Part shown: piece after piece, positions 1-8,796 of the stretch | How positions within the stretch are numbered: position 1 is the stretch's first letter | How the letters are laid out: each line of letters begins with the position of its first letter | DNA from: Alphaproteobacteria bacterium | GTDB lineage: Bacteria > Pseudomonadota > Alphaproteobacteria > Acetobacterales > Acetobacteraceae | DNA length: 42,242 bases | Assembly (NCBI GenBank): GCA_020850755.1 | Contig: JADZEB010000026.1 | Location: 1-42,242 of the forward strand | Direction of reading: 5' to 3' | Notes under the pieces: model-generated | The model's input: only the letters and a program-made list of their open reading frames with translations | Database searches by the model: none | Told to the model about the DNA's origin: nothing | Translations under genes and position numbers: made by a program

Positions 1-112
1 ATCTGGTGGAACCGCGCTGCGGTTCCACCAGATCGGACGCTGCTCGCAAACCTTAAGTTTCTGGGGCACGGTTCCGTTCGGCTGACGCAAGCCGAACGGA
101 ACCGTGCCCTAG
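1..112. repeat. Dispersed double-hairpin palindrome, copy 1 (left end cut by window)
   Basis: Hairpin A occupies 1-33: arms of 15 bases, ATCTGGTGGAACCGC and its exact complement, around a 3-base loop. A linker containing CTCGCAAACCTTAAG follows. Hairpin B is at 64-109, with 20-base perfect arms (GGGCACGGTTCCGTTCGGCT) and a 6-base loop. The copy ends in CTAG at 109-112, and this CTAG contains the TAG stop of the minus-strand RTX gene. The same architecture recurs at 8797-8924 and, without hairpin A, at 21835-21906. There is no T-tract after the stems, so a simple intrinsic terminator is not obvious. Confidence 0.9.
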
Positions 113-1467
113 AGGTTGAAAGCGGCGGCGGTGACGCTGGAAACGCCCGCCAGCCGGATCGAGAAGTCGGCCGCCAGGTCGCCATCGACATTGGCGTAGA
201 GAACCAGGCCGCTGGCGCCGGACTCGTAGCGTATCTGTCCGGCGGCGGTGAAGGCCGCGGTGCCGATGAAGGTGAAGGCATCGTCGCCGGGCGTGCCGCT
301 GTCGGCGTCGATCGCGGCGAGGTCGATCGCATCCGTGCCCTCGACGAAATCGTAGATCACGTCGCGACCGGCGAAATCGGCCGTGCTGTCGGACAGCCCC
401 TGATACTGGAAGATGTCGCTGCCATTGCCGCCATAAAGCTTGTCCGCCCCGTCGCCTCCGGACAGCAGGTCGTTGCCATCGGCACCCGAGAGCACGCTCG
501 CGCCGGCATTGCCGATGATGATGTTGTCGGAGGCGTTGCCGAAGCCGCTGACCGCCGTGTCGGTGAGCGCGAGATTCTCGATCGAGGTCCGGTAGGCCAG
601 CGACAAGGACACCGAGCTGATCACCGCATCCGTGCCACCCGCATCCGAGGTGATGTCACCCAGCGCGTCGACGAAATAGGTGTCGTCGCCCAGGCCGCCA
701 TACATCGCGTCGTTGCCCTCGCCGCCATTGAGGGTGTCGTTGCCGCCGAAGCCGACCAGATCGTCATCGCCGTTGCCGCCGGACAGGGCGTCGTCGAAGG
801 CACTGCCATAGACGCTCTCGAAGTTCGACAGCGTGTCGGTGCCGGCCCCGCCCGTGTTCTACGGGCTGGTGAGGCCGAGAATGACCGTCACGCCCGCGCC
901 GGCCGAGGTGTAGTCGAGGATGTCGAAATCGCCTCCGCCATCGAGCACATCGTCGCCATCCTGCCCGCCGATGCGGTCATTGCCGGCGTCGCCGGAGACG
1001 GTGTCGTTGCCATCATTGCCGGCGAGTTTGTCGTTGCCGTCGCCGGCGATCACGAAATCGTCGCCGCCAAGGCCGTTCAGGATGTCGTTGCCGGTGTCGC
1101 CGGTCAGTATGTTGTTGCCGGAATTGCCGTTGATGATGTTGTCGAGCGAATTGCCCGCGCCGCCGATCCCGGCCGTGCCGGTGAGCGTCAGGTTCTCGAC
1201 ATTGGCGGTGAGCGTGTAGGTGATCGAGGATTGCACGAGGTCGGTGCCCTCGTCGGCGTTCTCGGTCACCACATCGCCGGCATCGTCGACGATGAAGGTA
1301 TCATTGCCGGTGCCGCCGCTCATGGACTCGGCGCCGGTGCCGCCATCGATCAGGTCGTCGCCGCCCAGACCGCTGATCGTGTCGTCATTGCCAAGCCCGC
1401 TGATCGTGTCGGCGTCCGCGGTGCCGTTGAGCGTGTTCTTGCCGCCGTTGCCGGTGATGATAGCTAT
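109..1467 (-). pseudogene. RTX calcium-binding secreted protein, disrupted (ATA at start position, internal TAG)
   Basis: The frame encodes about 452 codons of haemolysin-type repeats (GGxGxDxL nonapeptides such as GGDGADKLYGGNGSD). The last 100 residues resemble the C-terminal domain of serralysin-like proteins exported by type I secretion (FQYQGLSDS, RDVIYDF, ending in a hydrophobic tail). The reading frame is continuous from 1467 to 109 except for one TAG at 861-859. Downstream of it the text NTGGAGTDTLSNFE continues in the same frame, where related repeats usually read QNTGGAGTDTL, so the stop looks like a single CAG to TAG change. The natural 5' end has a good ribosome site (AGAGG) about nine bases before ATA (1467-1465), followed by AIITGNGGKNTLNGT. 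No ATG, GTG or TTG lies in frame between the upstream TAG and codon 1323. Two lesions in one frame suggest a dead gene. A residual start at 1323 would give only a 154-residue fragment. Confidence 0.8.
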
Positions 1468-1872
1468 GGTCGAGTACCTCTCGCTTTCTCTGTCTGTGTC
1501 TGTCCCGGCGCGCCATGCCTAGCATGCCGTAGGGGCAACTGGGCTCGTCGGCGCGCTTTGCATCCGTACCGTCGTCCGAGCACCGAATCGAAGCGTCGTT
1601 ATTTTATACCGAATCTCGATCGCATTATCCACCGCAGCAAGATCTATGCCCTCGCGCCGCGTCGCGGCAACAGCCCAAGACACTAGCCCTGGAGCGCGCC
1701 GCGGGAGGCCATGTAGCAATTTGCGACACGCGGGCCTCTCGAAACGCGGCGGCGGGCAAGCCGGGGTGGCGAGCCATGGCGCGCCATCCGCACCGCCCTG
1801 CGCCCAAGGGCCAAGCGGAGCGTCGGGGTGGATGATGCTTCTGGATACCGCCTTCGCCGCGCGGGCAAGGTG
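1468..1872. other. Intergenic region upstream of the RTX pseudogene
   Basis: No convincing gene lies in these 405 bases. A local AT-rich island at about 1598-1630 contains TATAAAAT on the minus strand (near 1608), a possible -10 element for the RTX gene, but no clear -35 partner is visible. A short run of TCTG-like units lies at 1488-1505, inside the RTX leader. Confidence 0.4.
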
Positions 1873-2604
1873 CTATGCGCGCAACACCTCGCGCGTCACG
1901 CCCACCCCGGCCTCTGTCAGGCGCACCAGGTTCGCGCTGCCGGCCAGGTCGGGCGAGCCCGAGTAGAAGGCCGCTGTTCCGTCCGGCCCGACGCGCACGG
2001 CGCGGTCCCAGTGGCCGAGCGCGACATAATCGGCCCCCGCGCCCGCCAGCGCCGCGTCCGAGATGCGCCAGGAGCGGTGCGCGTGCCATTCCCACTCGGG
2101 CTCGGGCACGTAGTGGCCATGCGCCATCGCCACCTGGAAGCGCGCCCGGCGCGCCCGGGCGGGACCGAGCGGCGGGAAATCCTCGTCGCCGTGATGGGCG
2201 CGGCCGATGATCTCGAGCCCGATCGCATCGAACAGCACGGTGTCGGCATGCGTCGCGCCCAGCACGGCGACATGCGGCAGGTCGAGAATGCCGGCGCGGC
2301 GGAACAGGCAGTCGGGCTGCAGGGCGTCGTGGTTGCCGGGCAGCACCACCACCGGCCGGCCGGCACCGGCCAGCAGTTCGGCCGCCTGGCGCAGGACCGG
2401 CGTGGCGATGCGCGCATTGTCGAAGGTGTCGCCCGCCAGCAGCACGAGGTCGGCCGCCTGCGCGCGCGCCAGGGCCAGCACGGCGGCAAGCCCCACCAGC
2501 CCGTGCTGGCCCCGCTTCGGCCCGACATGGGTGTCGAGGTCGTCGATATGCAGGTCGGAGCTGTGCACCAGCACAACCCCGTCCCGCATCGCGTTCGCCC
2601 GCAC
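1873..2604 (-). CDS. Calcineurin-like metallophosphoesterase, SbcD/exonuclease-like
   Basis: The 243-residue protein carries the metallophosphoesterase signature in order: SDLHID (DxH), GDTFDN (GDxxD), GNHD near residue 90, an AHGHY motif, and GHWD near the C-terminus where the family usually has GHxH. Such enzymes hydrolyse phosphodiesters or phosphomonoesters with two metal ions. The closest family by motif layout is the DNA-repair exonuclease SbcD/YhaO group, but the protein is short and has no capping domain. The start is GTG at 2604; an ATG five codons later is an alternative. It is the last gene of a minus-strand run of CoA-dependent catabolic genes, 33 bases after the crotonase stop. 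Substrate unknown; a nucleotide or CoA-ester by-product is only a guess. Confidence 0.8.
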   Translation of the reverse strand: MRANAMRDGVVLVHSSDLHIDDLDTHVGPKRGQHGLVGLAAVLALARAQAADLVLLAGDTFDNARIATPVLRQAAELLAGAGRPVVVLPGNHDALQPDCLFRRAGILDLPHVAVLGATHADTVLFDAIGLEIIGRAHHGDEDFPPLGPARARRARFQVAMAHGHYVPEPEWEWHAHRSWRISDAALAGAGADYVALGHWDRAVRVGPDGTAAFYSGSPDLAGSANLVRLTEAGVGVTREVLRA

Positions 2605-2637
2605 GTCCCGCCCCCGCGCTTCCCGGGCCCGCCCGCC

Positions 2638-3474
2638 CTAGCGCCCCTTCCACATCGGCTTGCGCTTCTCGCGGAAGGCGCGCGGCCCCTCGGCGCCGTC
2701 CTCGCTCTCGGCAGTCTCCTTGTCGAGCGCGCGCTGATAGGCGATCAGCGGCTCGGGGAAAGCGGTGCTGAGGCGATAGAGCTTCACCGCCGCCTGCGAG
2801 GCCAAGGGCGAGCCGCGGCAGACCATCTCGGCCATCTGCTCGGCCGCGGGCATCAGTTCGGCGCGCGGCACCACCTTGTTGACGATGCCGTATTGCAGGC
2901 ACTCCTGGGCCGACAGCCGGCCATTGGCGAGCGTGAGATAGGCGGCCACCGCGCGCGGCATGGCGAAATAGAGGTTCTGCGGCGAGCCGAGCCGGCCGAC
3001 CAGCGTGTGGGTGTCGCTGATCCAGGCTTCCTCGGCCATCACGCGCAGATGCCCGCTGAGCGCGAGGCTCAACCCGATGCCGACGGCAAGGCCGTTGATC
3101 GCGGTGATGATCGGCTTGTCGCAGGGCACATGGCTCGGCAGCGCGCCGCCGCCCCAGACGAAGGCCGGGTTGGTGGGATCCTCGTGCGGGGTGCGCTTGC
3201 CTTCGGCCTGGTACTTGGCCAGGAACTTGACATCGCGCCCGGCCGAGAAGGCCTCGCCCGCACCGGTCAGGATCGCCACGAAGATCGAGGGATCGATGCT
3301 GATGTCGCGCCAGCAGGCGCGCAGCTCCTGGTAGCAGAAGGTGTGCAGGGCGTTGCGCACCTCGGGCCGGTTGATGGTGACATAGGCGACATTGCCCTTC
3401 TTCTCGTAGCGGATGTGCTCGAGATTCCTGGGCGCCATCGTGTCGTGGTCGTATTTCGTCTCGTAGTCGGGCAT
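2638..3474 (-). CDS. Enoyl-CoA hydratase/isomerase (crotonase) family protein
   Basis: A 278-residue crotonase fold. VTINRPEVRNAL is the N-terminal strand motif, GEAFSAGRDVK is the first oxyanion-hole loop, and the helix after AINGLAVG is the second. Start chosen at ATG 3474 (PDYETKYDHD), eight bases after GAGGAG. A longer frame to 3567 reads through the previous gene and is arginine-rich noise. Unusually, the two hydratase glutamates are absent. The usual GGGxELAL reads GIGLSLAL (Ser at the Glu position), and the second Glu, normally in a PE pair, aligns with His in SDTHTLVG. The enzyme may therefore isomerise, decarboxylate or hydrolyse a CoA ester rather than hydrate an enoyl-CoA. It follows the CoA ligase gene by 35 bases and is probably in the same operon. 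Confidence 0.9.
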   Translation of the reverse strand: MPDYETKYDHDTMAPRNLEHIRYEKKGNVAYVTINRPEVRNALHTFCYQELRACWRDISIDPSIFVAILTGAGEAFSAGRDVKFLAKYQAEGKRTPHEDPTNPAFVWGGGALPSHVPCDKPIITAINGLAVGIGLSLALSGHLRVMAEEAWISDTHTLVGRLGSPQNLYFAMPRAVAAYLTLANGRLSAQECLQYGIVNKVVPRAELMPAAEQMAEMVCRGSPLASQAAVKLYRLSTAFPEPLIAYQRALDKETAESEDGAEGPRAFREKRKPMWKGR

Positions 3475-3509
3475 GGACGCGCTCCTCGGTCCGGGTTGAT
3501 CGGCGGATC

Positions 3510-5657
3510 TCAGGTGGCGGCGATGAGCAGGAGCCCATCGACCGCGACGGCGCGCCCGGCGCGCCATTTCACGGGGTTGAGTTCGAGCTCGAAGCTCGAC
3601 CAGGGAATGGACGCGGCAAGGCGCGAGAAATGCGCGATGAAGGCGGCGAGCGGCGCGGGGTCCGGTCCCTCGGGGCCGAGCGCGCGCACGAGCCTGAGGC
3701 GCGCCAGTATGGCGCGCGCGCCCGCCTCGTCCACCGGGGCGCGGGCGATGGCGACATCGTCCAGCAGCTCGGTTGCCGTGCCGCCGGCGCCGCAGGTGAC
3801 CATCACGCCGAACATCGGGTCGCGGAAGGCGGCGACGATCATCTCGTGCGTGCCGGGCTCCATGTGCTGGACATAGACGCCGTCGAGCGCGACACCCCGG
3901 GCCGCCGCGCGCTGTTCGAGCAGGCGGAAATTCGCCGCCGCCGCTGCCGCGTCCGCCACACCGAGCAGCAGCAGGCCGGCAGCGGCGCGATGCGTCACGG
4001 CAGGCGAGATGCCCTTCATCGCCACCGGCGCGCCGACCTCGACCAGCGCGGCGGCGGCCTCCGCGGCCGAGCGCACCAGCCGCCCGCGCGCTACCGCGAC
4101 ACCGCCCGCCGCCAGGATGCGGTGGCAGTCATGCTCGGAGATCACCTGCCCCGCGCGCGCATCGGGCACATGGCGGGACCAGTCGAAGGCAAGCGGCGCG
4201 GGGCGCAGGGCGGGCATCGCCGGCGGGCGATGCGCACCGATGATGCGCCCGAGCGCCTCGCTCGCGCGCGGGGCGGTGGGGGCGAGATAGAGGCCCCGCC
4301 GGGCCAGCGCGGCCTTGCTGGCGCCGTCGAGCTCCATCGCGGCCGCAACCGGCATGCGCCCGCCTGCGTGTAGATCGGCCAGCGCGGCGGCGATGGCGCG
4401 ATTGCCGGCGGCAAGCGCGGGGCCTGGCGGATCGAGTTCCTGCGCTTCGTCGAACAGGATCGCGTCGATGGACGGATCGGCGGCGATCGTGGCGAGCGCA
4501 GGCGCGAGCGTCGCAGCCCGCGCGGGATCGCGGATCGCCTCGGTCAGCACCACCGGGTTCGCGGTCTCCGCACCCGCCGGCAGCAGCGCGGCCAGCCGAT
4601 CGCGCGTGGCCGGGGCGAGCGGCGGCACGCCGAGCCCGTCGCGGCGTGCGAGCGAGGCGGCAACCGGCGCCGTCTCCGCGCCCACGGCCAGCACCGCGAC
4701 ATTACCGCGGCGGGGCAGGCGCGCGATGTCGGCGCCCGCGAGCATGATCGACACGTCGATCAGCTCGCGCTGGCTCTGCACCAGGATCGCGCCATGCTCC
4801 TCCAGCACGGCGCGCCAGACGCGCCAGGCGCCGGTGAGCGCGCCGGTATGGGCCTCGGCCGCGCGCGCGCTCGCTTCCGCCGCGCCCGCCTTCAGCATGA
4901 CCAGCGGCTTGCCGGCGGCACGCAGGCGGCCGAGCGCATCGAGGAAATCGGCGCCGTCGCGCACGCCCTCCAGGTAGGCGGCGACGACCTTGGTCTGCGC
5001 ATCCTCGGCCAGCATGCGCAGATAATCGGGGAAGGTCAGCACCGCCTCGTTGCCGGAACTGATCATGTAGCGCAGGCCGAAGCCCGCTGCCTGCGCCTGC
5101 GACTGCACCCCGATCGCCGTGCCGCCGCTCTGGCTCACCATCGAGATGCTGCCGGGCACGAGCCTGTCCGTCACCATCAGGAGCGAGGCGAAGGTGGCGG
5201 CAACCGGCGTGTGGGTGTTGAGGATGCCGAGCGTGTTCGGGCCGCACAGGGCGAAGCCCTCGGCGCGGCAGAGCTCGGCCAGCGCCTGCTGGCGCGCGGC
5301 CCCTTCGGCGCCCGTCTCGGCGAAGCCGCCGGCCCACAGGATGCCGTGGCGCACTCCGCCCGCGATGCAGCCTTTCACCGCCTCGAGCGCGGCATTGGCG
5401 GAAACGGCCAGGATGGCAAGGTCGGGCACCTCGGGCAGTTCGGCCGGGCTGCGATAGCAGCGCTCGCCCAGCACCGTGTCGCGCTTCGGGTTGACGGCAT
5501 AGACGCGCCCGCCATAGCCGAATTTCTTCTGGAAGCCCACCACCCGCGCGCCGAGATTGCCCGGCTGGTCGGAGACGCCGATGACGACGATGCTCCGCGG
5601 ATCGAGCAGCTTGTTGTAGCCGGCCGCGGCGGCCGGCTGGGGCATGGGCGCGCTCAT
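3510..5657 (-). CDS. NDP-forming acyl-CoA synthetase (acetyl-CoA synthetase ADP-forming type), alpha-beta fusion
   Basis: 715 residues. The N-terminal CoA-binding domain contains LLDPRSIVVIGVSDQPGNLG. Two ligase-CoA domains follow, including AEAHTGALTGAW, where the His is the phosphorylated catalytic residue of this family. The C-terminal part is an ATP-grasp domain with MKGISPAVTHRAAAG and FRDPMFGVMVTCGAGG. The canonical HKSDxGG is weakened to HRAAAG, so the nucleotide half may be modified. The reaction would be acid + CoA + NTP giving acyl-CoA + NDP + Pi, or the reverse. The start at 5657 forms an ATGA overlap with the SMP-30 gene stop, implying translational coupling; the longer frame upstream to 5855 lies inside that gene. 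Substrate not identifiable, probably a xenobiotic-type or sugar-derived carboxylate imported by the neighbouring ABC system. Confidence 0.88.
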   Translation of the reverse strand: MSAPMPQPAAAAGYNKLLDPRSIVVIGVSDQPGNLGARVVGFQKKFGYGGRVYAVNPKRDTVLGERCYRSPAELPEVPDLAILAVSANAALEAVKGCIAGGVRHGILWAGGFAETGAEGAARQQALAELCRAEGFALCGPNTLGILNTHTPVAATFASLLMVTDRLVPGSISMVSQSGGTAIGVQSQAQAAGFGLRYMISSGNEAVLTFPDYLRMLAEDAQTKVVAAYLEGVRDGADFLDALGRLRAAGKPLVMLKAGAAEASARAAEAHTGALTGAWRVWRAVLEEHGAILVQSQRELIDVSIMLAGADIARLPRRGNVAVLAVGAETAPVAASLARRDGLGVPPLAPATRDRLAALLPAGAETANPVVLTEAIRDPARAATLAPALATIAADPSIDAILFDEAQELDPPGPALAAGNRAIAAALADLHAGGRMPVAAAMELDGASKAALARRGLYLAPTAPRASEALGRIIGAHRPPAMPALRPAPLAFDWSRHVPDARAGQVISEHDCHRILAAGGVAVARGRLVRSAAEAAAALVEVGAPVAMKGISPAVTHRAAAGLLLLGVADAAAAAANFRLLEQRAAARGVALDGVYVQHMEPGTHEMIVAAFRDPMFGVMVTCGAGGTATELLDDVAIARAPVDEAGARAILARLRLVRALGPEGPDPAPLAAFIAHFSRLAASIPWSSFELELNPVKWRAGRAVAVDGLLLIAAT

Positions 5658-6595
5658 CCGCCAGCGGCCTCGCCCTGGTGCGAGAACATCGCCCGCCCCG
5701 GCACCGGCATGCGCGCGCGCAGGATCGCGCCATCCTCGGATTCGGTGATGAACAGCTCGCGCATGTCCGCCCCGCCATAGGCGACATTGGTGGTGCGGAT
5801 GCCGGCGGGCGAGTTGATGCGCGCCGCGGGCTCGCCCAGGCGGTTGAACAGCCACACCGCGCCGAAGCCCGCATGCGCCACCGCGATGCCGCCCCGCTCG
5901 TCCACCGCCATGCCGTCCGGGCCGGCAAGCCCGCCCGACATCTGCACGAAGCAGCCGAAGGCGTGGTGGCGCGCGCCCGCGCCGTCGGGCAGGAGCGAGA
6001 TGCGGATCACCTGCAGGGAGCGCGTGATGGCGACGAACAGCATGTCCTGCCTGGGCGAGAGCACGAGCCCGTTGGTGTAGGGCAGGCCCTCGGCGATGAC
6101 GCTCACCTCGCCCGCCGGCGTCAGACGCAGCACACGCCCGACCGGGTTCCTCATCGAGCTGCCGCCCGGATCGGTGAAATAGAGATCGCCATTGTCGGCG
6201 AAGCAGAGATCGATGAGCGCGTCGAAGGGCCGCCCGCGCTCGCGATCGGCGATCACCGTGCGCCGGGCCGTGACCGGATCGAAGGCAATCACCCCGTATT
6301 TGCGGCAGGCGACGAAGATGCGCCCGTCGCGATGGATCTTGAGCCCGTTCGGCCCGCCATCATACTCGGCGAATACCTCCCAGCGCCGCTCGGGCGTGAT
6401 ACGGAAGATGCGCCCGTGGTTGAGATCGGTGCAGTAGAAGTTGCCGGCGCGATCGAAGGCCGGACCTTCGAGGAAGGAATGCAGCGGCGGGTCGCCGCGC
6501 CGCCTGCTCCACTCCGTCGGGCGGTTGTGCAGGCGCAACTCCTCGGGCAGGCGCGTGTAGATCTCGGCCTCGATCGCGGGCGGGGCGGCGAACAT
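5654..6595 (-). CDS. SMP-30/gluconolactonase/LRE-family lactonase
   Basis: A 313-residue six-bladed propeller. The three metal ligands of the family can be identified: Glu in FLEGPAFD, Asn in YTNGLVLSP and Asp in GPDGMAVD. The enzyme probably hydrolyses a lactone ring, giving the free acid for the adjacent CoA ligases. ATG at 6595 is preferred because AGAGGGG lies eight bases upstream and it gives TGATG coupling with the previous gene's stop. ATG at 6601 is too close to the same ribosome site. No signal peptide is seen, so it should act in the cytoplasm. It sits between two ligase paralogues in a tightly overlapping operon. Confidence 0.88.
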   Translation of the reverse strand: MFAAPPAIEAEIYTRLPEELRLHNRPTEWSRRRGDPPLHSFLEGPAFDRAGNFYCTDLNHGRIFRITPERRWEVFAEYDGGPNGLKIHRDGRIFVACRKYGVIAFDPVTARRTVIADRERGRPFDALIDLCFADNGDLYFTDPGGSSMRNPVGRVLRLTPAGEVSVIAEGLPYTNGLVLSPRQDMLFVAITRSLQVIRISLLPDGAGARHHAFGCFVQMSGGLAGPDGMAVDERGGIAVAHAGFGAVWLFNRLGEPAARINSPAGIRTTNVAYGGADMRELFITESEDGAILRARMPVPGRAMFSHQGEAAGG

Positions 6596-8661
6596 CAGCA
6601 TGTCCCCCTCTGGTCGGGCGCATCGGTGGCGGTGACGAGGGCGGCATCGAGCAGGCGCGGCCCCTCGGTGTCGAGCAGCACCGGCTCGAGCCGCAGCAGG
6701 AAGCCCGCCCAGGGTGCCGCGCCGACAAGGTGCGACAGGCGCGCCAGCGCCTCGGCCGTGGCGTCGAGGCAAAGCGCGCGGTTCATGCGCCGCGCATGCG
6801 CAACGGCGCGGCTGCGCGCCAGCATTGCCTGCGCGATGGCGGCGCCGAAGGGCGCGCGCTCGATCGCGAGATCGTCCAGCACGCGCGCATGCAGCCCGCC
6901 CGCGCCGAGCGCCAGCACCGGCCCGAAGGTCGCATCGCGATGGCCCGTCACGCGCAGGGACAGCGTGCCGGGCAAGTCCGGGCGCAGCGCGAAGCCCGCC
7001 AGCCCCGCGCCCGCGCGCTCGACCAGGCGGCCGCGCGCGGCATCGAGCTCGGCCGCGTCGCAGATATCATCGATCGGCGCAAGGCCCGGCACCGCCCCCC
7101 CGTCCACGCCGAGCGCGGTCAGCACCAGCGGCAAGGGAAGCGCGCCCGCCGCTTCCCGCAGGGCGGCCGCGCTCGTGCCCGTGCGCCGCGGGAGATCGAG
7201 CGTCCAGCCCGCGCCGGCCAGCAGCCGCGGCAGCGCGGCCCTGGCCTCGTCCGGCGCGGCAGGCCAGGCATCGCCCGCCAGCAGGGCCGCGCGCGGCGGC
7301 GGCGGATCGCCCAGCGCGGCGCGTGCGGCCAGCTTCGCCAGCACCTTCGCGGCGGTGGCGGTGTCGGCGATCGGCGCCAGCCCGCCCGCGCCGAACACGG
7401 GCTGCATGTCGGGCGAACCGGGCGCGCCGATCATCACCGGTTTCGGCGAGCGCCGGTGGAACGCCACCAGAAGTTCGGCACCGACGACATTGCCACGCGG
7501 CGTGTTGAAGGTGGTGGGCAGGAAGATCGCATCGACGCCCGGATCGGCCGCCACCAGATCGAGCGCCGGCGGGAAGCGGTCATAGGTCTTCTCGGTGAAC
7601 ATCTCGGGCGTGAGATCGACCGGATTGCCGGTCGAGGCGATCGCCGGCACCAGCGGCCTGAGCGCCTCGCGCGTTTCCGGCGCCAGCGGCGGCACCTCCA
7701 GCCCGTAATGGCCGCAGAGATCGGCCGCGATCACGCCGCCGCCGCCGCCGCCGGTGATGATCGCCACGCGCCGGCCGGCGGGCAGGCCGCCATGCGGCAG
7801 GCCATGCCGCGAGACGCCGTCGAGATAGAGCGCCACGTCCAGCAACTCGCGGTGGGACTCGACGCCGATCGCGCCTTCCGCCGCCAGGATCGCCTCGCGC
7901 ACGCACCGGGCGAGGCCGTCCGGGGCGGGCCGATCCGGCTCGGCGATGCCGGCATGCAGCATCACGACATGCTTGCCGGCGGCCCGCGCAACGGCGAGTG
8001 CCGCGCACAGCCCCTCGCCCGCGCCAGGGCCGAGCCGGTCGAGGCAGACGGCGATCACGCGCGTGCCGGCATCCGTGCACAGGGCGCGCATCAGGTCGGG
8101 CACGGCGAGCCTGGCCTCGGTGCCGGCATCGATGACATGGCGCAGTCCCCATCGCCGCTTGCGCGCGGCGCGCAACAGCGCCATCCCGGTCCGCCCGCCC
8201 TGCGTCAGCAGCGCCACGCCGCTGTCGGGGCCGAGGCCCTCCGCCGCCTCGACCGGATCGTTCGCCCCCGCGACCAGCCGCGCCGGCGCCGAGACCAGGC
8301 CGGCACTGCCGGGGCCGAGCAGGACGAAGCCGGTCGCGGCGCAGGCGCTTGCCGGCGCCCGGTTCGCAGGCGCAGCCGCGAAGGCGATGCCGGCGGCGAT
8401 GCCGGAAGCCGCGGCGGCGCGGATCGCCGCCGGCAGATCGGCGGCGGGGAGGTCGAACAGCGCAAGATCGGCGCGCGGCATGACGCCGGCGACAGGCCAC
8501 GCCGCCTCGGCCACGGTGCCGGCGAAGCCGAAGCGACGAAGGCGATCGGCGATGAGGCCGCCGGACGGTGCGGGCGCGACCACCAGCACCGAACGCGGCG
8601 CAAGCAAGGCGGAGAGGATAGGTTCTGGCTGTGCCGGATTGGCGGGGCCGGGTGCGGCCAT
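6595..8661 (-). CDS. Degenerate acyl-CoA synthetase (NDP-forming) paralogue
   Basis: 688 residues with the same domain order as the ligase at 3510-5657: CoA-binding, two ligase-CoA domains (VAIITGGGGGGVIAADLC, STGNPVDLTPEMF), then a short ATP-grasp-like tail (GHRDATFGPVLALGAGG). The catalytic-His segment HTGALxG of active members is replaced by a Pro/Asp-rich stretch (PDRPAPDG). The HKSD motif of the ATP-grasp part is not found, and the N-terminal Gly loop is altered. It is therefore probably not an independent ligase. It could be a partner subunit, a CoA-ester-binding protein or a decaying paralogue. ATG at 8661 follows AAGGA by eight bases. This is the first gene of the catabolic operon, and a LacI-type operator lies 55-70 bases upstream. 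Confidence 0.82.
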   Translation of the reverse strand: MAAPGPANPAQPEPILSALLAPRSVLVVAPAPSGGLIADRLRRFGFAGTVAEAAWPVAGVMPRADLALFDLPAADLPAAIRAAAASGIAAGIAFAAAPANRAPASACAATGFVLLGPGSAGLVSAPARLVAGANDPVEAAEGLGPDSGVALLTQGGRTGMALLRAARKRRWGLRHVIDAGTEARLAVPDLMRALCTDAGTRVIAVCLDRLGPGAGEGLCAALAVARAAGKHVVMLHAGIAEPDRPAPDGLARCVREAILAAEGAIGVESHRELLDVALYLDGVSRHGLPHGGLPAGRRVAIITGGGGGGVIAADLCGHYGLEVPPLAPETREALRPLVPAIASTGNPVDLTPEMFTEKTYDRFPPALDLVAADPGVDAIFLPTTFNTPRGNVVGAELLVAFHRRSPKPVMIGAPGSPDMQPVFGAGGLAPIADTATAAKVLAKLAARAALGDPPPPRAALLAGDAWPAAPDEARAALPRLLAGAGWTLDLPRRTGTSAAALREAAGALPLPLVLTALGVDGGAVPGLAPIDDICDAAELDAARGRLVERAGAGLAGFALRPDLPGTLSLRVTGHRDATFGPVLALGAGGLHARVLDDLAIERAPFGAAIAQAMLARSRAVAHARRMNRALCLDATAEALARLSHLVGAAPWAGFLLRLEPVLLDTEGPRLLDAALVTATDAPDQRGTC

Positions 8662-8715
8662 GGACGCGTCCTTGCCCTTCTCCTGCCGGTGCCCGGGCGG
8701 GTCGGCGCCGGCTCC

Positions 8716-8730
8716 TTAAACGTTTCAACG
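8716..8730. promoter_or_regulatory. Putative LacI-family operator in front of the catabolic operon
   Basis: The sequence TTAAACGTTTCAACG contains the palindrome AAACGTTT and shares the ten bases AACGTTTCAA with the operator-like site at 15702-15718 (there on the other strand). On the minus strand, TTGACT (8756-8751) lies 17 bases before CAACGT (8733-8728), a strong -35 but poor -10. The site would then cover the -10/start region, a typical repressor position. A LacI-family regulator gene is immediately upstream. Confidence 0.65.
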
Positions 8731-8796
8731 TTGCCGCGCCGTCCGGTGCGAGTCAATCCGGCGCGCCCGGCCGGCCCCGGCCGCCGTGCGGCGCCG

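Noticed and set aside
705-861. Frameshift as the cause of the RTX interruption
   Set aside because: The segments on both sides of the stop are in the same frame and read as continuous RTX text, so a nonsense change explains it better.
1488-1505. Short tandem TCTG-like run in the RTX leader
   Set aside because: Only a few imperfect units; too short to claim phase variation.
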